64,000 nt of DNA from CBDCNP01 sp965222425 (lineage in GTDB: Bacteria; Acidobacteriota; Vicinamibacteria; Marinacidobacterales; DATDRI01). Where the stretch lies: contig CBDCTW010000022.1 of NCBI GenBank assembly GCA_965222425.1, positions 62,001 to 126,000 on the forward strand, written 5' to 3'. Below the pieces are notes generated by a model, which did no database searches, was not told where the DNA came from, and saw nothing but the letters and a program-made list of their open reading frames with translations. A program made the translations under genes and the position numbers. The stretch's first letter is position 1; every line of letters begins with the position of its first letter. This document shows, in pieces, positions 18,189 to 27,094 of this stretch.

Positions 18189-18995
18189 CTAGAAGAGGTT
18201 GAAGTACCAATCGATGTGCGGGGGGCCGGCGAACAACGCGCCCACCGCGGCCAGCCCCAGAAAGGTCCCGAAGGGAAGGGCCGTCTTGAGGTCCTTTCCG
18301 CGTGTGGCCATGAGCGCTACGCCGACCAGAGATCCTAGCAGCGAGCCCACGAAGATCGTGAGCAGAACACCTTTCCAACCCAAGAAGGCTCCCACCATGG
18401 CCATCATCTTCACGTCTCCCATACCAAGCCCTTCCACCTTTCTTACCCTGAAGTAGACCTCGGCCACGCCATAGAGGAGGCCGGCTCCCAGCGCCGCTCC
18501 CGCCAAGGCCTGGGTTACGGTGATCGGCTCACGAATTGGTGCCAATAGCAGACCGATGAGAGTTCCCGGTATGGTGATGACGTTGGGAAGTATTCGATGG
18601 TCGTAATCGATGAATACCAGGGCGACCGTCGCGGCAACGAACACGAACTCGACTCCGTACTCGACTCCGAAGCCGTGGCGCAGATACGCGACCAGAGAGG
18701 CGGCAGCCACCAACAACTCTACTAAGGGGTAGCGTATCGAGATCGGAGCTTTGCAATGTCGACACCGCCCCCAGAGCAGCAAGTAGCTCAAGACCGGAAT
18801 GTTGTCATAGGGCGCGATCGGTTTCTTGCACCCAGGGCACGCCGAGGGCGGAAAAACAACCGACTCACCCCGAGGCAAACGGTGAATGAGCACGTTGATG
18901 AAGCTGCCCCAAATGAGCCCGAAGAGACTGGCCAATAAGGGTCCAAACCAAGGGAGGGCCTTGAAGGCCGAGATGTTCGCGATGAGCAGGCTCAC
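18189..18995 (-). CDS. pilD: Prepilin leader peptidase / N-methyltransferase
   Basis: Inner-membrane aspartyl protease that cuts prepilins after Gly and methylates the new N-terminus. Present are GSFINVLIHRLPRGES, two CxxC pairs (CPGCKKPI ... CRHCKAPI), and the catalytic aspartates in FIDYDHRILPN and GMGDVKMMAMVG. The 268-aa length is normal. The start is the GTG at 18995. It should process both pilins and the minor pilins in this window. The gene lies between the TPR protein and the PAS kinase, all on one strand. Confidence 0.95.
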   Translation of the reverse strand: MSLLIANISAFKALPWFGPLLASLFGLIWGSFINVLIHRLPRGESVVFPPSACPGCKKPIAPYDNIPVLSYLLLWGRCRHCKAPISIRYPLVELLVAAASLVAYLRHGFGVEYGVEFVFVAATVALVFIDYDHRILPNVITIPGTLIGLLLAPIREPITVTQALAGAALGAGLLYGVAEVYFRVRKVEGLGMGDVKMMAMVGAFLGWKGVLLTIFVGSLLGSLVGVALMATRGKDLKTALPFGTFLGLAAVGALFAGPPHIDWYFNLF

Positions 18996-19043
18996 CTTTA
19001 GCCCGATCGTCTTCCCAATAGCGCCAATGGCTGAGATCTCCGG

Positions 19044-19961
19044 CTACCGATCCGGCAGTGCAGAGAGGAAGGAGTCTTTAGAGATTTCCGCCTTCTCGTC
19101 GCGGGGGTTCAAAACGTACGGCACGCCGATGGGGTCCACAGGCACTCGCAGCAAGTAACGGGCTTCGACCATCGCCTGCCAGCTTGCCGGAAATTGTCCA
19201 AACTGTTTTTTATATTTTCGGGCGCGCTTCGTTAAGACCTCTATCTGATCCAGGGCATCGAGCTGTTGCAGATGAACCTCCGCGTTGTACCGCATCTGGT
19301 CGTTCTCCGCGGTCTCGTAGAATATCTTCCACAACTCGCGCGCCATTTCTCGCTCTCCGCCACGTGCCAACGTCCGTCCGGCGGTGGCCACCATCCAATA
19401 GGGTGCACCCGGAAGCTCGCTGCCCTCGAGAAAGATCTCGGCGGCGGTCTTGTAGTCTTTGAGAACCCAGAAATAGATGAAGCCCTTGTCCAAGTAAAAG
19501 CGCCAGTAATCGGGGTTGTTCTCGATTCCCTTGTCGATCAGGTTCAGGCCTCCGAGCGGCACACCGGCTCCCGTCGGCCAAGGCTCGGACAGTAAAGTCG
19601 CGCCATAGGTGTAGGCTACTTTCAGATGCGGGTCGAGAGTGGTAGTAATGTCGAGCAGCGGCTCGAGCAAGTCGAACTTCTTCTCCAGCGAATAAAGACG
19701 TTGCCCGCCAAAGTACTGAACGGCCCGCAGCCAGTATAGATCCGCGGCCAGGCTCTCGAAGCCGAGAAGCACCTTCTTGAGAGTTTCACCGTCCTCGACA
19801 TAGAGGATCTCCTCGGTGGCGCGGTACTCGCCGAACCTGTCGTCGATGGCGACCTGGAGAAGCCAAACCGCGACAAAGAGCTGGGAGAGGACCACGAGAA
19901 GGATGAAGCCTTGGGATAGCCCGAGGCGGCTCGACGGCGCCTTATCTGCCACTTCGATCAC
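19044..19961 (-). CDS. Membrane-anchored TPR protein (possible PilG equivalent)
   Basis: The 305-aa protein has one N-terminal membrane helix (GFILLVVLSQLFVAVWLLQV) and TPR-like repeats across the rest (DLYWLRAVQYFGG; YWRFYLDKGFIYFWVLKDY), ending with RYLLRVPVDPIGVPYVLN. It follows ABC ATPase and permease genes and precedes pilD, the place of the accessory pilG next to pilH-pilI in Myxococcus. I infer an analogous role from position only. The start is the GTG at 19961. Confidence 0.7.
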   Translation of the reverse strand: MIEVADKAPSSRLGLSQGFILLVVLSQLFVAVWLLQVAIDDRFGEYRATEEILYVEDGETLKKVLLGFESLAADLYWLRAVQYFGGQRLYSLEKKFDLLEPLLDITTTLDPHLKVAYTYGATLLSEPWPTGAGVPLGGLNLIDKGIENNPDYWRFYLDKGFIYFWVLKDYKTAAEIFLEGSELPGAPYWMVATAGRTLARGGEREMARELWKIFYETAENDQMRYNAEVHLQQLDALDQIEVLTKRARKYKKQFGQFPASWQAMVEARYLLRVPVDPIGVPYVLNPRDEKAEISKDSFLSALPDR

Positions 19962-20076
19962 GAGCTCGTCTCGTCCCGGACCTTCGCCAAGGCCACGAGC
20001 TCCTCCACTTGCTGGTCGGTGAGCCCACCCACGGCGTTCTCCTCGACCGTACCGCGGGAGCGACCACGATACCGTC

Positions 20077-20844
20077 CTACTTGAGATTCCGGCGGTTAAA
20101 CACGACCGTCGCTATGACAAGCAATATCGCGATGTAAATCACGCCATACGCGGTCGAGTAACCGAGCATCGTGAGCGGCACCGGATCGCCGGAGACGACG
20201 CGAGACTTCACGTCGAAGTTTCGAAGGTTAGGCACCAGGTAGTAAACGACCTTGGTCAGCTGCGGCAAAAACCCCGACTCGACAACGGTATCGAGATGCT
20301 TGAGCTCGGTCGAGAAATGCCCCACCACGTAAAAGAATCCGGTGAAGACCGCACTCAGAATGGACGTAGTGAAAGTACTGAACAGAAGGGCCAGAGCAGT
20401 GAGAAGCGCCATCTCGAAGTAGAGGAGGTAGATCGCTTTCAACAGCGCCGGCTCGAAGCTGTGGGTCATGGCGAACAAGAGCGCATAGAGCCCGACGGTC
20501 ATGATCGCCACGTTCACCGCAAGCGTTAGGCAGAGTCCTAAATATTTCCCCAGGATGAAGTGAACCCGCGAGATCGGCTTCGGCAATAGCGAGTAGAGAG
20601 TGCGTTTGTCCATCTCCTTCGAGACTAGACCGATCCCGATAAAAATCGCGATCACCGAACCGAAGACGGCAATCGACGCGAGCCCCAGATCCTTGATGAT
20701 CTTAACCTCCTGGTAGACGGAGATCTGTCCCAACACATAGGAGCCGGCGATCATGATGAGCGCGAAGAGCACCAGGTTGTAGAGCACCTTATCGCGGACC
20801 GTTTCCCGGTAGGTGTTCAGAGAGATGAAGGCGATCTTGCTCAT
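20077..20844 (-). CDS. ABC-2 type transporter permease (PilI-like position)
   Basis: The 255-aa integral membrane protein has about six hydrophobic helices and the ABC-2 segment SKEMDKRTLYSLLPKPISR. It overlaps the ATPase stop by four bases (ATGA). In Myxococcus a PilH-PilI ABC transporter next to pilA is needed for pilus formation; the same order here suggests a shared role, but sequence alone does not prove it. Confidence 0.85.
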   Translation of the reverse strand: MSKIAFISLNTYRETVRDKVLYNLVLFALIMIAGSYVLGQISVYQEVKIIKDLGLASIAVFGSVIAIFIGIGLVSKEMDKRTLYSLLPKPISRVHFILGKYLGLCLTLAVNVAIMTVGLYALLFAMTHSFEPALLKAIYLLYFEMALLTALALLFSTFTTSILSAVFTGFFYVVGHFSTELKHLDTVVESGFLPQLTKVVYYLVPNLRNFDVKSRVVSGDPVPLTMLGYSTAYGVIYIAILLVIATVVFNRRNLK

Positions 20845-21779
20845 GGTCTCTCGACTCCGGTGGCGGCTACTTCACGGACGAAATACTCCTCGAGTGTCTG
20901 ACGAACCGGTTGCACCGACACGAGACGCGCTCCGTTCGACTGCACCATGCCCAGAACCTTGTCCAGAGCCTCCTCACCTCCCAGCTCCAACTTGATGCTC
21001 TCACCTAACCGGTGCAGGCGAGACGCGATGGCGCCGAGCTCTTGCTCCAATCCGTCGGAGACATTCCCCAAAACGACTTCTATCGTCAGCGACAGGTCCA
21101 GGATGTCCGAGAGCTTGCCTTCCCTGACCTTCTTCCCGTGGTTCAAGATCGCGACTCGGTCGCACAAGGCCTCGACGTCGGGGAGGATGTGCGAACACAA
21201 GAGAACCGTAACCCCTTCGTTCTTGAGCTCTCGAACGAGCACCGTCATGTCGCGCCGCCCCATGGGGTCGAGGCCCGACATAGGCTCGTCCAGGAAAACG
21301 ATACGCGGCCTGTTGAGCAAAGCCTGCGCCACGCCGAGTCGTTGCGTCATCCCCTTGGAGTACTCGCGAAGTTGAGTATCTCCCGCCGCTGTCAGACCCA
21401 CTCGTTGAAGCAAGTCGTTCGTTCTACGGAGGCGCTCACCGCGCTCGAGGCCAAAGAGTTGCCCGAAGTAATTCAGCAGCTCCCGACCGGTCAAATAGTC
21501 GTAAAAATAGGGCTGCTCGGGGAGATAACCGATCTGCACCTTCATGGTGAGATCATGGAGAGGCTTGCCGAGAATCTTGGCCCGCCCTTCGGTCGGGAAT
21601 ACCAGCCCCATCAAAAGCTTTAGCGTCGTGGTCTTCCCGGCGCCATTGGGGCCGATCAAACCGAAGGTCTCGCCTTGGTCTATACTGAGGTAAAGATTGT
21701 CGAGGGCCCGCTTCGTCTTCCGCGAGAACGAGCCCACGGGATAGTCCTTCGTCAAACCATCGATTTCGACATCGAACAT
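20841..21779 (-). CDS. ABC transporter ATP-binding protein (PilH-like position)
   Basis: Walker A GLIGPNGAGKTTTLKLL, Q-loop region IGYLPEQPYFYD, signature YSKGMTQRLGVAQALL, and Walker B RIVFLDEPMSGLDPMGRR are all intact. The ATG at 21779 has AGGA at correct spacing; a GTG at 21785 is too close to it. Partner of the adjacent permease. Its place just after two pilin genes argues for a pilus-linked exporter. Confidence 0.92.
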   Translation of the reverse strand: MFDVEIDGLTKDYPVGSFSRKTKRALDNLYLSIDQGETFGLIGPNGAGKTTTLKLLMGLVFPTEGRAKILGKPLHDLTMKVQIGYLPEQPYFYDYLTGRELLNYFGQLFGLERGERLRRTNDLLQRVGLTAAGDTQLREYSKGMTQRLGVAQALLNRPRIVFLDEPMSGLDPMGRRDMTVLVRELKNEGVTVLLCSHILPDVEALCDRVAILNHGKKVREGKLSDILDLSLTIEVVLGNVSDGLEQELGAIASRLHRLGESIKLELGGEEALDKVLGMVQSNGARLVSVQPVRQTLEEYFVREVAATGVERP

Positions 21780-21907
21780 GCGCACTTCCTCGAAAACTGT
21801 CCAAACTTGTAGGTTTCTACGTTGTTTCTGAGGCTGCGTCGCGCCGAGCCTTCGCGGGAGCCAAAGCTAGTGTCTTCGTAGAGAGACGGACTCCTTCATA
21901 GCGACGT

Positions 21908-22435
21908 CTAGTCGAGAGTGAACGTCCCCGAGGGAATCGGACACGCAATGGGGTTCCCTGCCTGGTCAAAGTAAATCGCGCCTGCCGGCGTGCCCGAGTA
22001 GGCCCGCACGCCGCTCAGCCCCTGGTTGATTGGTACGGAATGGTAGCAAAAATTCAATAACGAGCCGGGATCGCATCTCGCGGTATCCTGTCCCGCGGTT
22101 GGAACCGTCAAATAGTCCCTAGTGTACCCGCCCTTACTGTATGGCGTCGCTTGACCGAGGTCCCCCGTCAAGAATGGAGCGGCGGCCGTTGGATATCCCG
22201 GGATGCAGACTGAGTCGTCGGTCATGCAGACCAAGGACGCAGCGAACAGCCCGCAATTGTTCGATGCATAGGTGATCCCGGCGGAGATGACGGTTCGGGT
22301 ATCCCCAATGACCTGGGCTTCGTTAGCCGAGACGCGGGCGCGAAGGAGACCGGGGATGGTGATGGCGGCGATGATACCGATGATGGCAACAACGAAAAGT
22401 AGTTCGATGAGTGTGAATCCGTTTCTCTCCTTCAT
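21908..22435 (-). CDS. Type IV pilin, second tandem copy
   Basis: MKERNGFTLIELLFVVAIIGI is a textbook prepilin N-terminus, cleaved before Phe with Glu-5. The ATG at 22435 follows GAGGGGG; the longer open frame is a shadow of the upstream pilin. The mature protein has six cysteines in the same pattern as the neighbouring pilin (NNCG, VCM, VCI, RCD, FCYH, ACP), so three disulfides are possible. About 175 aa. Likely a duplicate of pilA; separated from it by a strong hairpin that may lower its expression. Confidence 0.9.
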   Translation of the reverse strand: MKERNGFTLIELLFVVAIIGIIAAITIPGLLRARVSANEAQVIGDTRTVISAGITYASNNCGLFAASLVCMTDDSVCIPGYPTAAAPFLTGDLGQATPYSKGGYTRDYLTVPTAGQDTARCDPGSLLNFCYHSVPINQGLSGVRAYSGTPAGAIYFDQAGNPIACPIPSGTFTLD

Positions 22436-22471
22436 CGTGGCCCCCTCATGCGATCGGCGGAAGAAGTTGGC

Positions 22472-22502
22472 GGAAAGGGTGGCTAGCCGAGCCACCCTTT
22501 CC
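22472..22502 (-). terminator. Hairpin between tandem pilin genes
   Basis: A perfect 13-bp stem (GGAAAGGGTGGCT/AGCCACCCTTTCC) with a 5-base loop lies 10 bp after the first pilin stop. No T-run follows, so it may be a partial terminator or an mRNA 3'-end stabiliser that leaves the first pilin message more abundant than the second. Confidence 0.6.
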
Positions 22503-22512
22503 TCTCGGGCTG

Positions 22513-23058
22513 CTACTCGAGGAAGAGCGACGTGCTGTCCGCCGGGCAAGCCACCCGGGCACCATCCTGGGTGATATAGATGGCTCCCGTCGCGGAACCC
22601 ATGAAACCCCGCACACCAGTGAGCCCCATGTTGGTCGGAGTCGAGTGGTAGCAGTAGTCCGTCTGGCTGCTGGCGTCGCAGCGCGTGGGGTCAAACCCGC
22701 TTGGGGCCGTTCCAACAGCTTGCCATGCCCGGTCGTAACCAGACTTCTGGTAGGTCGTGTCCCTTCCGAGGTCGCCACCCAGGAACTCAGGTGCTGCCGT
22801 CGGATAGTTCGGAATTCCGATGCCGGCGCAGTCTCCGCCGTTCCGGCACAGGTTGATCACGTCAGAGAAGAACCCGCAGTTGGCAGAAGCGTAGACCTGC
22901 TCTGCCGAGATGACCGAACGGGTGTCCCCAATGGCCTGAGCTTCGTTCGCGGACACGCGAGCACGAAGCAAGCTGGGGATGGCGATGGCGGCAATAATGC
23001 CGATAATCGCCACGACAATCAACAGCTCGATCAGTGTGAAACCTTTCTGATTTCTCAT
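22513..23058 (-). CDS. pilA: Type IV major pilin
   Basis: MRNQKGFTLIELLIVVAIIG with six-residue leader, then the hydrophobic assembly helix. The mature domain has six cysteines (NCGF, LCRN, DCAG, RCDA, YCYH, ACPA), unusual because most major pilins carry two. 181 aa. It is the first gene of a run that includes the second pilin and the ABC genes, has a long leader and a sigma-54 promoter at 23198-23213, and so fits PilSR control. Confidence 0.93.
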   Translation of the reverse strand: MRNQKGFTLIELLIVVAIIGIIAAIAIPSLLRARVSANEAQAIGDTRSVISAEQVYASANCGFFSDVINLCRNGGDCAGIGIPNYPTAAPEFLGGDLGRDTTYQKSGYDRAWQAVGTAPSGFDPTRCDASSQTDYCYHSTPTNMGLTGVRGFMGSATGAIYITQDGARVACPADSTSLFLE

Positions 23059-23197
23059 TTCTAGCTCCTTTTCCCTTGCTTACCCCACCCAAGGGGTCGA
23101 CTGTGTTTTGTGCCTGCCCTTTTCGTGTCGTTTCCGGCCTTTCCGGCCCAGTTGTGAATCGACTTACCCGGGGCGAGGCAAGTTCGCTAGGGACTAC

Positions 23198-23213
23198 AGC
23201 AACCCCTATGCCA
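23198..23213 (-). promoter_or_regulatory. Sigma-54 promoter of pilA
   Basis: The minus strand reads TGGCATAGGGGTTGCT, with GG and GC at the exact sigma-54 spacing. Transcription would begin near 23187, leaving a leader of about 130 bases. An inverted repeat CTTCGT-N6-ACGAAG (23274-23291) lies about 95 bp upstream of that start and could be an activator site. Confidence 0.75.
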
Positions 23214-23447
23214 GCATCCAGTCTACGGTGGCCTACGCTGCTAAGCTGTTTTGTTTGAATCAATTAGCCGGCGCTTCGTCTGTCAACGAAGAACCTACTA
23301 CCCAGACGCTACCTGAGTTTGCCACTTTTTGTCAATGGCCAGATCGCAAATTTTCGAAGTGCTCCATGACTGTCCTTGGAGACAAAAAAGGGGGAATAAA
23401 TAGATATATTATAGAAACTGAAACGGGGCGCTTTGCCCGGTCAGGAG

Positions 23448-24137
23448 CTACGACGGCTCAGCTTCGCTAGCTCGTTGGAGCGAGAGAAACACTACATAGA
23501 ACGAAAGCAATTCAGCGCTGAAGACCCAAAGCTTGGTCATCAATACGGCAATCATGACGTGCATACAAACCCCCACCATCATGCCCCACGGTCTCAACCG
23601 GCGCGGCAACAACCACAACGGCGCGAGCAACTCGAAGTATAGGGTCGCCACTTCTGCTGCTCCGAAAAAAGACTTGGGAATATGGGTAATCGCCCACCAG
23701 CACGGCTCGTTTTGATACCACCCCTGGAGCTGAGACCACAGGACGTCGTTGACGCTGAATAGCGACCAGTGCCCCTTGAGCTTGACGAGCCCGCCGAGCA
23801 CGTACCAAAGGAGAAGGAACCGCTGCAGTGTTCTCACCGGCCAGGACTGAGATCTGGACTTCCTCCGTGAGCGGGGGCGAGTTCGCCAACGGTTCCCCTT
23901 CTGCCCTGAGACGGCGCCATCCCCGGTAAGCGTCCACCGACCACGTTGCGCCCAAAGGCATGGCCGCCATCATCGCAAGGATCACAACCGATGATCGATT
24001 GAAGGCAAAGGCGCCGATCCAGTCCGCCAAGGTCACCGAAGCGACCCAGCCGGCAAGAAGGCCGGACGCCAGGCGAGCCCGTAAACCGACAAGAAGACTG
24101 ATGCCTAGAACGTAAAATACTACCGCCACCGCCAGCC
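23448..24137 (-). pseudogene. HTTM-domain membrane protein, 3' part, cut by IS21 copy 2
   Basis: This is the downstream two-thirds of a multi-helix HTTM protein (the family related to vitamin K-dependent gamma-carboxylase). Helices include AVVFYVLGISLLVGL and FLLLWYVLGGLVKLKG. Removing the IS and one copy of its 5-bp duplication joins GPMRL to AVAVVFYV in frame with the N-terminal part at 26703-26936. A further one-base frame change near 23840-23860 separates the middle from the C-terminal section. The gene is therefore broken twice, or once plus a sequencing error. Confidence 0.8.
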
Positions 24138-24241
24138 TGTGTGTTCGCTAGTCTGAATTGGCCCATTTCGCTCATTTGATTTGGCCCACCCCATCGAGAC
24201 CGATACCCTGAGCCGGGGAAGAACCCGGAGAGGAGGGTCGG

Positions 24242-25774
24242 TTGAAAAGGGGTGCGAAAGTGCGATTGTTCGAGCAGATCCGTGGCGAGTACGAGCACGG
24301 AGTAGGAACGATAAAGGGAGTGGCGAAGGAGTTCGGAGTACACCGTCGGATGGTGCGTCAGGCGCTGGAGAGCGCGGTACCGCCGGAGCGTAAAGTCGCG
24401 GAGCGTGCGAGTCCGAAGCTTGAGGAAGTACGCGAGTTCATCGACGCGGTCCTGAAGGAGGACAAGCGAGCGCCTCGGAAGCAACGCCATACGGCTCGTC
24501 GTATCTGGTCCCGGTTGCGCGCCGAGCATCCGGAGCATGAGATTGGCGAATCAACGGTACGTCGCTACGTCGCTCGTCGGAAGAGCGAGCTCGGCCTGAA
24601 GGACACAGAGATTTTTGTTCCGCAGAGCTACGCGTGGGGCGATGAAGGGCAAGTGGACTGGTACGAGGCGTACGCGCGGATCGGAGGTGAGCTCGAGAAG
24701 GTCCACACGCTCGTAGTCCGAAGCATGGCGGGAGGAGGCGCGTTGCATCGCGGCTATCCGCGTCCGACGCAACAAGCATTTTTCGAAGCGCAGGAGCATG
24801 CGTTCGAGTTCTTTGGTGGCGTGTTCCGCCGCATGCGCTACGACAACCTGTCACTCGCGGTCACTAAGATTCTGCGTGGTTATCAACGAGAGCAGACGGA
24901 GCGATTCGTGGCGTTTCGCTCCCATTGGGGATTCGACTCGGAGTTTTGTAATCCGAGTCGAGGCAACGAGAAGGGCGGGGTGGAAAGCGAAGTCGGCTAC
25001 TTCCAGCGCAACTATCTGACGCCGGTACCGGAGTTTTCGAACTGGGATGAGCTGAACGAGTATCTGCTCTCGTGCTGTCTCAAGGATGCGACGCGCCACA
25101 TTAGCGGCAAGGAGCATGCTGTCGGAACAGCGATGGAGCTTGAACGGGAGCATCTGTTGCCATTGACCGTCGAGGGGTTCGATATCGAGGAGCGACGATT
25201 TGCAAAGGTGAACAAGAAAGGCTGCGTTCGAGTCGGCACGAACTGGTACTCGACTCCGTTGAAACGGGACCGGCGAGTTGTGGCCAAGCTACTGCCGTTG
25301 GAAGTTGAGATCTGGCACGAGGGCCACGTCGTGGCACGCCACGAGCGCTGCTACGGCCGCAGCCAGTCGATTTATGAACTCGAGCACTACTTGGATGTTC
25401 TGGTCAGGAAGCCTGGAGCGTTGGCCGGCTCGACGCCGCTCGCTCAATGGCGGGAGAAAGGTCGGTGGCCCACGAGCTACGACGAGTTGTGGTCCAAGCT
25501 GAATCGACGTCACGGGAAGCTCGAAGGAACCCGCCAGATGGTCGAGCTCGTGCAGCTCGGCCGCGAGCACGGCTACGACAAGCTGCGTGAGGCGGTGAGT
25601 CAAGCGCTCGAACTCGGCTGTACGGATGCTGAGGCGATCCGTCACCTCGTCGAATCATCAGTTCTTCGACGTGAGCAGGCGCAGGCTCTTGGCGATGTGG
25701 AGCTCGGAGAGCTCACGAAGTACGAACGTTCCTTGCCAGGTGTTGGCCATTACAACGCGCTGATCGGCAGGTGA
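24242..25774 (+). CDS. istA: IS21 transposase IstA, copy 2
   Basis: Same protein as at 13024-14565 except at the very end. Loss of one G after ...LIG changes the last residues from EVNS to R, so the stop comes four bases before the istB start and no longer overlaps it. The DDE core (GQVDWYEAY, MRYDNLSLAV, NEKGGVESEVG) is intact. A TTG start follows GGAGGG. Confidence 0.95.
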   Translation: MKRGAKVRLFEQIRGEYEHGVGTIKGVAKEFGVHRRMVRQALESAVPPERKVAERASPKLEEVREFIDAVLKEDKRAPRKQRHTARRIWSRLRAEHPEHEIGESTVRRYVARRKSELGLKDTEIFVPQSYAWGDEGQVDWYEAYARIGGELEKVHTLVVRSMAGGGALHRGYPRPTQQAFFEAQEHAFEFFGGVFRRMRYDNLSLAVTKILRGYQREQTERFVAFRSHWGFDSEFCNPSRGNEKGGVESEVGYFQRNYLTPVPEFSNWDELNEYLLSCCLKDATRHISGKEHAVGTAMELEREHLLPLTVEGFDIEERRFAKVNKKGCVRVGTNWYSTPLKRDRRVVAKLLPLEVEIWHEGHVVARHERCYGRSQSIYELEHYLDVLVRKPGALAGSTPLAQWREKGRWPTSYDELWSKLNRRHGKLEGTRQMVELVQLGREHGYDKLREAVSQALELGCTDAEAIRHLVESSVLRREQAQALGDVELGELTKYERSLPGVGHYNALIGR

Positions 25775-25778
25775 ACTC

Positions 25779-26552
25779 GTGAACGCGAAAAGCATCGAGC
25801 TCCAGAGCATCCGTCAGCATTGCAAGACGCTTCGCATGCCGAGCGTGGCAACGCAGTTCCAGAAGATTGCCGAACAAGCGCAGCGCGACGAGCACAGCTA
25901 TGTCCGCTACCTCGACGTGCTGCTCAGCGCCGAAGTCGAGGAGCGTGAACACCGCGCGGTTCAAAGACGACTGAAGGAAGCACAACTACCGAGAGCGAAG
26001 ACGCTCGAGGAGTTCGATTTCTCGCAATCGCCGAAGGTCTCCGCCCGTCGGATACGAGAACTGGCCGAAGGCGACTACATCGACCATGCACGGCCGGTTC
26101 TGTTTCTCGGCGATGCCGGCACAGGCAAGACTCATCTGGCCACGGCATTGTGTGTAGCGGCGTGCCAGCAACGTCGCCGCGTTCGCTTCACGACGGCCTC
26201 GAGACTCGTCAACGAACTCGTTGAAGCTAGGGAGGAGCACGAACTCTCGCGAGTGATCCGTCGCTACGCCCGCTACGAGTTGTTGTGCATCGACGAGCTC
26301 GGCTACGTCCCACTCGCCGATGTCGGCGCCGAGCTTCTGTTCCAAGTGGTTTCGGAACGATGCGAAAGGGCGGCGCTCGTGATCACCACCAACCTGCCCT
26401 TCTCGGAGTGGACCCAGGTGTTCACGAACGTCCGCCTGTGCAAGGCACTGCTCGACCGAGTCACGGACCAGGCGCACATACTCGAAACCGGCACCGAATC
26501 CTATCGGTTCCGGCGCACCCTGAAGAGCGAGAAAAAGACCATAAAGGCATGA
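25779..26552 (+). CDS. istB: IS21 helper ATPase IstB, copy 2
   Basis: The 257-aa sequence appears identical to copy 1, with Walker A GDAGTGKTHLA and Walker B LLCIDELGY. Two silent base differences from copy 1 are seen in the gene. The GTG start is now separated from the istA stop by a few bases. Confidence 0.95.
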   Translation: MNAKSIELQSIRQHCKTLRMPSVATQFQKIAEQAQRDEHSYVRYLDVLLSAEVEEREHRAVQRRLKEAQLPRAKTLEEFDFSQSPKVSARRIRELAEGDYIDHARPVLFLGDAGTGKTHLATALCVAACQQRRRVRFTTASRLVNELVEAREEHELSRVIRRYARYELLCIDELGYVPLADVGAELLFQVVSERCERAALVITTNLPFSEWTQVFTNVRLCKALLDRVTDQAHILETGTESYRFRRTLKSEKKTIKA

Positions 26553-26702
26553 GTTCGTTGGGTTTCACTAGCCGCGGCCTGCACTTCGTTCCGGCCGCGG
26601 AATAAGGAAAGGGGCTTTCTTACATCTCGTTTTTATTAATCAATAACTTAGGGTGGGCCAAATTAGATGAGCAAAGTGGGCCAGACCGAGTGGACAAACA
26701 CA

Positions 26703-26936
26703 CAGCCGCATCGGTCCGGTGAGCGGCTCCACGTACAAGGGCTGATGGAAGCGGAGCGGAGAGTCGCCCGTCACACCTAAGTCTGGGAGTCGCCCCGGGG
26801 AGTCGCCCAAGAACTCTTCGAGATGGACGATGCGGTCGGTGAAATAGCAGAGCAGAGCCACCGCGAATAGGATGCGGAATGCGGCCAAAGGCCACGCCGG
26901 TACGAGCCCGAACCAATAGTCGTCGAGCTTCGCCAC
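26703..26936 (-). pseudogene. HTTM-domain membrane protein, 5' part
   Basis: N-terminal 78 codons, starting MAKLDDYWFGLVPAWPLAAF with a first membrane helix (ILFAVALLCYFTDRIV) and the family-like FHQPLYVEPLTGPMRL. Continues in frame at 24132 once the IS21 copy is removed. Located downstream of the MauE-like gene on the same strand. Confidence 0.8.
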
Positions 26937-27094
26937 CCAGGAAGTCGACTCGTTCCGCTTGGCTCTATTTACAAAGAATTGTAGATCATTGGAAGATAGA
27001 CGACGACCGCGAGTAGGATGGCAAGTCTCTTACCCCCCGAACGGATCGGGGACGAAGGCATCTTCAGGACGACTCCCCCATCATGCTGCAGCTC

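Larger units (their letters stand above)
24133..26707 (+). mobile_element. IS21-family insertion sequence, copy 2
   Basis: The element spans about 24138-26702 and is flanked by CAGCC at 24133-24137 and 26703-26707. This 5-bp duplication is supported because rejoining restores the HTTM reading frame. It is nearly identical to copy 1 at 12104-14667 but in the opposite orientation, so the pilA-pilD block lies between inverted copies. Confidence 0.9.

Noticed and set aside
19958..20095. 45-codon frame between the ABC permease and TPR genes (contains GLTDQQVEELVALAKVRDE)
   Set aside because: The residues look protein-like and the frame overlaps the next start, but there is no usable start codon until a GTG leaving only 24 codons.
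24438..25658. Long open frames antisense to istA
   Set aside because: They mirror exactly the antisense frames of the other IS21 copy and follow the codon structure of istA; they are shadows.
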